NCBI GenBank assembly: GCA_035315125.1
Contig: DATFYI010000240.1
Span: 1-9,875, forward strand
Reading direction: 5' to 3'
From: DATFYI01 sp035315125
GTDB lineage: Bacteria > Chloroflexota > Anaerolineae > Anaerolineales > Anaerolineaceae
DNA: 9,875 nt
In this document: piece by piece, positions 5,261 to 9,875 of the stretch
Layout: each line of letters starts with the position of its first letter
Numbering within the stretch: the stretch's first letter is position 1
Made by a program: the position numbers and the translations under genes
The notes under the pieces: generated by a model
The model's database searches: none
What the model saw: only the letters and a program-made list of their open reading frames with translations
What the model was told of the DNA's origin: nothing

Positions 5261-7486
5261 GTGCGGATTAACTGGAAAGGGCTAATTGGTGTTCTTTTCC
5301 TGGTAATAATTATTTATATCGGTAGTATCCTGCTTCATCCAGAGTGGACTACCGATTTTCGTGCCTTAATCATTTTATTGGTTGTTGCCGCCGGTTTTGT
5401 CATAACCAATTTTACAAGTATTAAAGATTTCTTTCAGTTTCTCTTTCAACCAAGGCACCAGGCAGCATACGACACCACCCGTCCATATACATTATTTGTC
5501 GGTCGTCAAGATGCCCTGAAGCGCCTGGAGATCGCCGCTCGCAAAAAAGGCGCTATTCTCTTCCTCCATGGGACAGGGGGTGTTGGTAAAAGTTTCTTAG
5601 CCCAACAGTTGGTGTCTAGGGTGAAGAAACGCTACCCCGATCAGGCTTTGACCATCGACCTTAAAGGTACTGACCCAAAAAACCCTCTTTCCCCGGCAGA
5701 TGTAATGGAAATTGTCATCCGGGCCTACCAACCATTGGAAAAACGTCCTGATACTCTTGATGAGCTCAAAGCGCGTTACTGCGCTGTTCTGAAAGACCAG
5801 AAAGTGATCATTTTATTGGATGATGCCCGTGATGCTGACCAGATCAGCCCGCTGGTGCCACCCGAAAGCTGTCTGCTGATCATTACATCGCGCAACTATT
5901 TCATCTTGCCCGGATACCAGTGGACGGAAGAACCGGTCGACCCCTTGCCTCCAAAGGAGGCAATCGAATTAATCCTAAAAATCGCACCACGGGTTGGGGA
6001 CCAAGCCAATGTGATCGCCGGACTTTGCGGGCGGCTTCCACTCGCTTTACGCACGTCTGCCAGTATCCTGGTCACGGAGGCCAACCTGACCCCTGATGAT
6101 CTGATCCGCCGCCTGCAAGATGCCGGGCAAATCTTGAAGCTGACCGGGGTAGAGGCTTCCCTGCATGTCAGCTATGATCTGCTGGATGACGGCCTCAAAG
6201 AAAAATGGCGGCTGCTTGCGGTCTTCCCGGGCAGCTTTGATTTGCAAGCTGCTGCAGCTGTATGGCAGGTTGAACTTGACCCGGCCCAGGATGTCCTGGG
6301 CCAGCTTCTGGCCAGGAGCTTGGTTGAATATGACCCGGCAAACCAGCGCTACCATCTGCATGAACTGGCACGCCTGTTCGTACAGCATCATTGCCAACCG
6401 GACGAACTATACCAAGCTCAAAAAAGGTTTTCCATTTTCTACAAAGATGTTTTGGAGGCGGCTGAAAAGCTCTATCTCCAATTTGGGGAGAATGTACTGG
6501 CTGGCCTGGCGCTCTTTGATCTCGAATGGGACAACATCCAATCCGGCCAGCGTTGGGCGGCTGAACAGGCGGATAAGGATCAGCAAGCCGGCCAATTGTG
6601 TAGTGATTATGCCGGACAAGGCAATTATTGTCGATCTCTTCGTCTTCACTCACGCCAGCAGATCGACTGGCTGCAATCCGGCCTCGCGGCCGCCCGTCGG
6701 CTGGGCGACCGAAACAATGAAGGGGCTGCCCTGGGCAATCTGGCGCTTACCTATGCACGACTGGGTGAACCACACCGGGCCATCGCGTACCACGAGCAGG
6801 CCTTGCAGATCTTTCGTGAAATCGGCGACCGGCTCGGCGAAGGGGCTGCCCTGGGCAACCTGGGGCTTGCTTATGCCGACCTGGGCGAACCACGCCGGGC
6901 CATCGAGAATTACGAGCAGGCTTTGCAGATCGAGCGAGAAACCGGTAACCGGCACGGCGAAGGGTCTGTCCTTACCAACCTGGGGAGTGCCTATTTGGAC
7001 CTAGGTGAACCACGTCGGGCCATCGCGTATCATGAACAGGCTTTGCAGATCCTTCGTGAAATCGGCGACCGGCTCGACGAAGGGAAAGCCTTGGGCACCC
7101 TGGGGCTTGCCTATGCACGGCTGGGCGAACCACGCCGGGCCATCGCGTATTATGAGCAAGCCTTGCAGATCGACCATGAAATCGGCGACCGGCGCGACAA
7201 AGGAGTAGTTTTCGACAATCTTGCTCTGGCTTATGCCTCAATGGATGAGTTGCACAACGCTATCCATTATCTTGAAATGAGCATTGATATTTTCCATCAG
7301 TTAGGAGACCGCAATCATGAATCGGGAGCGAGTTGGGATCTTGGTCACACTTACCTCAAGTTAGGCAATCTGGCAAAATCAGTTGAGCAAATGAAGATCA
7401 GATTGGAATATGAAAGAGAAATTGGTCATTTGGATTATGAAAAGCATAAACAAGAGGTCACCGAAGTAGAGAAACGAATTTGTTAG
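5261..7486 (+). CDS. Membrane-anchored STAND NTPase: two TM helices, NB-ARC domain, TPR repeats
   Basis: This 741-aa protein looks like a signal-sensing switch: TPRs detect a partner, and nucleotide exchange in the NB-ARC core changes state. Residues 7-25 (GLIGVLFLVIIIYIGSILL) and about 35-53 (ALIILLVVAAGFVITNF) are TM helices, leaving the core in the cytoplasm. The core contains P-loop GTGGVGKS (104-111), Walker B VIILLDDARD (182-191), sensor strand LLIITSRN (205-212), the GxP motif CGRLPLAL (256-263), and a winged-helix-like part ending near YHLHELARLF. Residues 483-722 are six 40-residue TPR units. Relatives such as AfsR-type regulators carry a DNA-binding domain at the N-terminus; here a membrane anchor replaces it. 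The GTG at 5261 is chosen because GGGGAGG lies 6 nt upstream; a GTG at 5246 is in frame but overlaps that site. It is a single-gene unit ended by terminators at 7596-7665. Effector and ligand are unknown. Confidence 0.85.
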   Translation: MRINWKGLIGVLFLVIIIYIGSILLHPEWTTDFRALIILLVVAAGFVITNFTSIKDFFQFLFQPRHQAAYDTTRPYTLFVGRQDALKRLEIAARKKGAILFLHGTGGVGKSFLAQQLVSRVKKRYPDQALTIDLKGTDPKNPLSPADVMEIVIRAYQPLEKRPDTLDELKARYCAVLKDQKVIILLDDARDADQISPLVPPESCLLIITSRNYFILPGYQWTEEPVDPLPPKEAIELILKIAPRVGDQANVIAGLCGRLPLALRTSASILVTEANLTPDDLIRRLQDAGQILKLTGVEASLHVSYDLLDDGLKEKWRLLAVFPGSFDLQAAAAVWQVELDPAQDVLGQLLARSLVEYDPANQRYHLHELARLFVQHHCQPDELYQAQKRFSIFYKDVLEAAEKLYLQFGENVLAGLALFDLEWDNIQSGQRWAAEQADKDQQAGQLCSDYAGQGNYCRSLRLHSRQQIDWLQSGLAAARRLGDRNNEGAALGNLALTYARLGEPHRAIAYHEQALQIFREIGDRLGEGAALGNLGLAYADLGEPRRAIENYEQALQIERETGNRHGEGSVLTNLGSAYLDLGEPRRAIAYHEQALQILREIGDRLDEGKALGTLGLAYARLGEPRRAIAYYEQALQIDHEIGDRRDKGVVFDNLALAYASMDELHNAIHYLEMSIDIFHQLGDRNHESGASWDLGHTYLKLGNLAKSVEQMKIRLEYEREIGHLDYEKHKQEVTEVEKRIC
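6707..7426 (+). repeat. Six tandem 120-bp units encoding TPRs
   Basis: Units begin at 6707, 6827, 6947, 7067, 7187 and 7307. Consensus protein fragments are LGNLGLAYARLGEPRRAI and YEQALQI-REIGDR. The first four units are very similar in DNA as well as protein, while the last two have diverged (for example MDELHNAIHYLEMSIDI). This pattern suggests recent duplication or gene conversion in the first part of the array, and copy number may vary between strains. Confidence 0.9.
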
Positions 7487-7595
7487 CAACAATATCGTAA
7501 TAAAAAACGCCGCAAGCTAAAGCGCTACGATCCTTTCACGATAACCACCATCCCCTCTCATCCCGCTCGTGATCCATTACCCAACCAACAGCAGA

Positions 7596-7626
7596 GGGAC
7601 AGGTCTTCCCATAACCTGCCCTTTTT
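7596..7626 (+). terminator. Intrinsic terminator after the NB-ARC/TPR gene
   Basis: GGG-A-CAGGT (7596-7604, A bulged) pairs with ACCTGCCC (7614-7621) around a 9-nt loop and is followed directly by TTTTT. It lies 110 nt after the stop codon. Confidence 0.65.
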
Positions 7627-7632
7627 GCATAA

Positions 7633-7665
7633 AATAGACCTCTTGTTTCAGAGGTCTATTCTTTT
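7633..7665 (+). terminator. Second hairpin terminator; repeat copy 2
   Basis: AATAGACCTC (7633-7642) pairs perfectly with GAGGTCTATT (7651-7660), loop TTGTTTCA, then CTTTTC. It is a second copy of the hairpin at 5114-5146. On the minus strand the stem is followed by TTTTATG, so it could also act for transcripts coming from the right. Confidence 0.65.
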
Positions 7666-7732
7666 CAGTGAATTTGGCATCGATCAGAAAATGGATATTT
7701 GTTCAGGTGGACATATATTCAGTCTTGTAGGT

Positions 7733-7779
7733 TGGCGTCACGAGGCCCTTCGATCCCCATCCGGTTCACCCTGACCATC
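7733..7779 (+). repeat. 47-bp dispersed repeat, copy B
   Basis: It begins TGGCGTCACGAGGCCC and ends TTCACCCTGACCATC. It is the same length and orientation as copy A (2977-3023), with one insertion and one deletion between them. Its last bases form one arm of the inverted repeat at 7766-7828. Confidence 0.8.
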
Positions 7780-7828
7780 CTCTGATCTCTAGAATTGCCC
7801 CACTGTGGGGATGAGGGTGTCAGGGTGA
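7766..7828. repeat. Nested inverted repeat
   Basis: TCACCCTGAC (7766-7775) and GTCAGGGTGA (7819-7828) are perfect 10-bp inverted arms. Between them lies a second palindrome, CCCCAC-T-GTGGGG (7798-7810). It sits about 35 nt beyond the stop of the minus-strand DsrE gene and may end that transcript, although no T-run follows on the minus strand. Confidence 0.55.
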
Positions 7829-7863
7829 GGGCGGACGAGATTTGTGCGGCAGCACCTTCGTAC

Positions 7864-8223
7864 CTAAAACGATAACGTTTGCGCTCCATTGACCATCAAC
7901 TCAACCGCGGATGCGGCCCCCACAATTTGTGCGCCGGGCACCAGATCCGCCTCTGTGATTCCGCGCGGTTTGGCGCAGGCGCCACAGGCCCACACCCTGC
8001 CGCCGGCCGCCATAAAATCGTTTACCAGCCTGCTCAAAGGCTCAAAACCGTGCGCCTGCAACCCTTCTGTATAACCCTTGGTGGCCACATGCACGCCTTC
8101 GATTGTCAACAGGATAGTGGCTTCCTGTCCGGAGTTCAAGGCGGTCCGGCCAACTACAAAAGCCAGGGAGGCCCGTTCAACTGCCTCTTTACCACAGGTA
8201 TTGTTAATCATGACCTTTCCCAT
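7864..8223 (-). CDS. DsrE-family sulfurtransferase-like protein
   Basis: This 119-aa cytoplasmic protein is of the DsrE/DsrF-like family, whose members pass persulfide sulfur between carriers, often with TusA. Family signs are the first strand KVMINNTCGKE, the loop LLTIEGVHVATKGYTEGLQ (38-56), VNDFMAAGGRVWACGACAKP (67-86), and the C-terminus VGAASAVELMVNGAQTLSF. Cys80 and Cys83 in ACGAC are candidate persulfide carriers; Cys10 is a third cysteine. The ATG at 8223 is preferred: AAGGAG (rc of 8232-8237) lies 8 nt upstream. A GTG three codons earlier is too close to that site. It starts 17 nt after the stop of the TusA-fusion gene, so the two form one operon. Pairing with TusA supports a sulfur-relay role, though the donor and final acceptor are not visible here. 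Confidence 0.85.
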   Translation of the reverse strand: MGKVMINNTCGKEAVERASLAFVVGRTALNSGQEATILLTIEGVHVATKGYTEGLQAHGFEPLSRLVNDFMAAGGRVWACGACAKPRGITEADLVPGAQIVGAASAVELMVNGAQTLSF

Positions 8224-8240
8224 TTCACACACTCCTTTTT

Positions 8241-8933
8241 TTACCGATGGCGCAACAAATAGTAATTTTCAGCTTGTTTCACAAACTCATTGCCGCTCAA
8301 ACGGCACCAGGCCGGCAGATCCCTGGCGACGCTTGGATCGCTTGCGTAAATTTCTAAAGTCTGTTTGGGCTGAAGTCGCCGCATGATGGCGGCGATGTCG
8401 TCCATCGGCCCCTCTGAACAGCCCCTGTCCCCGGCATCGTAAAATGCGTCACCGCCCAGGCGAGATTGGGGCGCCTGACGACCCGCTTCCTCAAAAGACC
8501 GGCTATTTTCAAGATCAGGCCGGAAACCAGAACATACCAGCCACATATCCGCTATCTGTCCGGCCTGGACCACACAATAGGCATGTTGTTGGATCACCTG
8601 CCAGTTCTTTTCCTGATTGTGCAGCCGGAACCGGTAGTCAAGATAAAGGCGGTCGGCCATCATTTCGACGGAAGATTGTTGCACCTGCAGGGTATCATAG
8701 TTGCCAAACCATTTCTCCAGCCAGCCGGCTGCCTCGATATCCGTTTTCCCCTGTCTGTCACCGGATGGAACCAGCGCCCTGAAACGGACTTCCGGTTGAA
8801 AAAGCTGCCTTACGCCTTCAAAATTTTGCCCGGCCAGTGCTTCGATAAAGGTTTTTCCCAGGGCGATCCATGAACCGGTTTCTATATCCACTTGCTTGTC
8901 CGAAGAACTATTTGGAAGTTTACAGAATGTCAT
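8241..8933 (-). CDS. SnoaL/NTF2-like domain fused to a TusA-like sulfur carrier domain
   Basis: This 230-aa protein has two domains. Residues about 23-142 match the SnoaL-like/NTF2 cone fold: FIEALAGQNFEGVRQLFQPEV (29-49), FRALVPSG, DRLYLDYRFRL, and WQVIQQHAYCVVQAGQIADM followed by CSGF. Such domains bind small ligands or act as scaffolds. A linker (143-162) leads to a TusA/SirA-like domain (163-230): YDAGDRGCSEGPMDDIAAIM with Cys172 in a C-x-x-G-P motif, LQPKQTLEIYASDP, and DLPAWCRLSGNEF. Classical TusA has C-P-x-P; the C-x-x-G-P variant keeps the sulfur-carrying Cys. Cys210 is also typical. The ATG at 8933 has AAGGAG 6 nt upstream. It is the first gene of the operon with DsrE 17 nt downstream and is divergent from an XRE/ATPase regulator. 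The fusion suggests the NTF2 part targets or senses the substrate for the carrier. Confidence 0.8.
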   Translation of the reverse strand: MTFCKLPNSSSDKQVDIETGSWIALGKTFIEALAGQNFEGVRQLFQPEVRFRALVPSGDRQGKTDIEAAGWLEKWFGNYDTLQVQQSSVEMMADRLYLDYRFRLHNQEKNWQVIQQHAYCVVQAGQIADMWLVCSGFRPDLENSRSFEEAGRQAPQSRLGGDAFYDAGDRGCSEGPMDDIAAIMRRLQPKQTLEIYASDPSVARDLPAWCRLSGNEFVKQAENYYLLRHR

Positions 8934-8964
8934 TTTTTACTCCTTTTGTGTATAATTAAGGTGA

Positions 8965-8996
8965 ACTATATCTATTAAACAGGATTTGTCGGTCAA
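8965..8996 (-). promoter_or_regulatory. Possible promoter of the TusA-fusion/DsrE operon
   Basis: On the minus strand, TTGACC (rc of 8991-8996) lies 16 nt before TAGATA (rc of 8969-8974); TATAGT (rc of 8965-8970) is an alternative -10 with a longer spacer. The -35 lies 4 nt from the inverted repeat at 9001-9029, so a protein bound there could block RNA polymerase. On the plus strand, TATAAT at 8951-8956 could be the -10 of the divergent gene but lacks a clear -35. Confidence 0.45.
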
Positions 8997-9000
8997 GCGG

Positions 9001-9029
9001 GTATCCCTGCCGGATACAGCCAGGGATAC
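9001..9029. promoter_or_regulatory. Inverted-repeat operator candidate between divergent genes
   Basis: GTATCCCTG (9001-9009) and CAGGGATAC (9021-9029) are perfect 9-bp inverted arms with an 11-nt centre. A third half-site, GGATAC (9012-9017), lies inside and pairs alternatively with GTATCC. It is placed between the operon promoter and the start of the XRE-type gene at 9043, as expected for an operator used by that regulator. Binding is inferred. Confidence 0.5.
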
Positions 9030-9042
9030 AGAGCGGTGCAAA

Positions 9043-9875
9043 ATGGACGGTGCTGATAGAAACGAAATACATTCATTTGGCGACTGGATCCAACGTCGCC
9101 GCCGGTCAATGGGCCTGACACAGGCAAATCTGGCCCAAAAAGTTGGCTGCGCGGTCATCACCATTAAAAAGATCGAACGGGATGAGCGCAGGCCTTCCGC
9201 CCAGATCGCCGAACTGCTGGCCGACCAGCTTGTCATCCCTGACAATCTGCGCAGCGAGTTTTTGCACATGGCCAGGGGTTATTTTGTAAGCTCAGCCAAC
9301 GGCTCAAATGAAGCCCTTAGAATTCCCCCTTTCCTGCAGCGGGAACCAGCCCCTGGGCAGGACAAGACAGTTCATTTTGTTGAGCGCTCAACAGAGCTGG
9401 ATATTCTCGGAAAACATCTGGCACAGGCATTAACCGCAGCCGGGCGGCCTGTTTTTATTTTTGGCGAGGCAGGCAGCGGTAAAACGACCCTGATGACCGA
9501 ATTTGCACGCCGCGTCCAGGCCATGAACCCTGAGCTGGTGGTGGCTGGGGGTCAATGTAATGCTCAATCAGGTCTGGGCGATCCTTACCGGCCTTTTCGG
9601 GATATCCTGGCAATGCTGAGCGGTGATCTGGATATGGGTTGGGCCATAAGCGGGTTTAACCGCCAGCAGGCCTTGCGGATTTGGTCATCCATACCCGATT
9701 GGCTCCGGACGGTCACGCTCTACGGCCCCAATCTGGTCAATCTTTTTCTGCCTGTCAAGCCTTTGATCCAGCGCCTGGCAAATTACCTGACCGGACCGGC
9801 GGATTGGCTGGATCAACTCCAAACCCTGGCCCAGGCGGGTCAATTGGAGGGGGCTCATTTGGAACAAAGTCAGGT
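9043..9875 (+). CDS. XRE-type HTH protein with AAA ATPase domain (partial, runs off the window)
   Basis: The frame is open from the ATG at 9043 to the window end (277 complete codons). Residues 12-64 are an XRE/Cro-type helix-turn-helix: WIQRRRRSMGLTQANLAQKV, then TIKKIERDERRPSAQIAELLADQL. After a linker, FVERSTELDILGKHLAQAL (112-130) and the P-loop GEAGSGKTT (141-149) begin an AAA_16/STAND-like ATPase. GDPYRPFRDILAML (179-192) is the usual segment after its first strands. Relatives in Chloroflexota often continue into TPRs, but that part lies outside the window. It probably acts as a cytoplasmic ATP-dependent regulator. The ribosome site is weak (AGAGCGG at 9030-9036); the ATG was chosen because the HTH begins a few residues later and no better start exists before an upstream stop at 8977. 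It is divergent from the TusA-fusion/DsrE operon and is its likely regulator. Confidence 0.8.
   Translation, partial: MDGADRNEIHSFGDWIQRRRRSMGLTQANLAQKVGCAVITIKKIERDERRPSAQIAELLADQLVIPDNLRSEFLHMARGYFVSSANGSNEALRIPPFLQREPAPGQDKTVHFVERSTELDILGKHLAQALTAAGRPVFIFGEAGSGKTTLMTEFARRVQAMNPELVVAGGQCNAQSGLGDPYRPFRDILAMLSGDLDMGWAISGFNRQQALRIWSSIPDWLRTVTLYGPNLVNLFLPVKPLIQRLANYLTGPADWLDQLQTLAQAGQLEGAHLEQSQ

Larger units (their letters stand above)
7487..7863. other. Intergenic region rich in hairpins and repeats
   Basis: No gene is supported here. From left to right it holds a bulged-stem terminator (7596-7626), a perfect 10-bp hairpin (7633-7665), copy B of the 47-bp repeat (7733-7779), and a long nested inverted repeat (7766-7828). 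It separates the converging NB-ARC gene and the minus-strand DsrE/TusA operon. The segment at 7554-7580 (CGCTCGTGATCC) also recalls CGCCCGTGACCC next to repeat copy A. Confidence 0.6.

Noticed and set aside
6165..7241. Several long open frames on both strands across the TPR region
   Set aside because: They arise because the 120-bp TPR repeat keeps other frames open in every unit. The NB-ARC/TPR frame has full domain support and a ribosome site.
6707..7426. Regularly spaced repeats considered as a CRISPR array
   Set aside because: The 120-bp period is an exact multiple of three within an open frame and encodes TPRs, with no spacer/repeat structure.
8444..8873. Plus-strand open frames opposite the TusA-fusion gene, and a minus-strand frame at 8937-9269 opposite the XRE gene
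   Set aside because: They show no recognisable domains and lie antisense to frames with clear family motifs.
9001..9029. Inverted repeat considered as a transcription terminator
   Set aside because: It has no T-run on either side and lies between divergent starts, where an operator is more likely.

Overview
The window looks like chromosomal sequence from a Chloroflexota bacterium, probably of the Anaerolineae type. The clues are two lipoproteins with long Thr/Pro linkers after the lipobox, a membrane-anchored NB-ARC/TPR protein with near-identical TPR units, and a helix-turn-helix protein fused to an AAA-type ATPase. This assignment is inference from gene style only; no rRNA or tRNA gene is present to test it. 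Most genes are of moderate G+C, but about 3.35-5.1 kb is clearly A/T-rich and looks acquired.

Left part (1-2924): the possible tail of an upstream gene and its terminator; a small ABM-fold (monooxygenase-like) protein with its own terminator; a minus-strand lipoprotein alpha/beta hydrolase; and a plus-strand lipoprotein of the DJ-1/PfpI family. The DJ-1 gene has a clear sigma70-type promoter and a leader of about 165 nt carrying a terminator-like hairpin. The usual DJ-1 nucleophile cysteine is replaced.

Middle part (2925-5260): a degraded, A/T-rich defence-like block on the minus strand. It holds the N-terminal stub of a DPPF-type DNA methyltransferase that appears internally deleted, a RelA/SpoT-like (alarmone synthetase-fold) protein of 264 aa, and an unrecognised 158-aa protein overlapping it by ATGA. 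Beyond these lies a short orphan tail resembling the C-terminus of a restriction-modification enzyme. The RelA/SpoT-like gene plus its tightly coupled partner is the best candidate in the window for an undescribed two-gene system, possibly toxin-antitoxin or phage defence.

Right-centre (5200-7863): a strong promoter drives a 741-aa two-TM STAND NTPase (NB-ARC) ending in six 40-residue TPR units. It is followed by two successive hairpin terminators and a repeat-rich intergenic region. Short repeats there match copies on the far side of the A/T-rich block.

Right end (7864-9875): a two-gene minus-strand operon encodes an unusual SnoaL/NTF2-like-TusA fusion and a DsrE-family protein, which together suggest persulfide sulfur relay. 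It is divergent from an XRE-HTH/AAA ATPase regulator that runs off the window. A 9-bp perfect inverted repeat lies between them and is a plausible operator.
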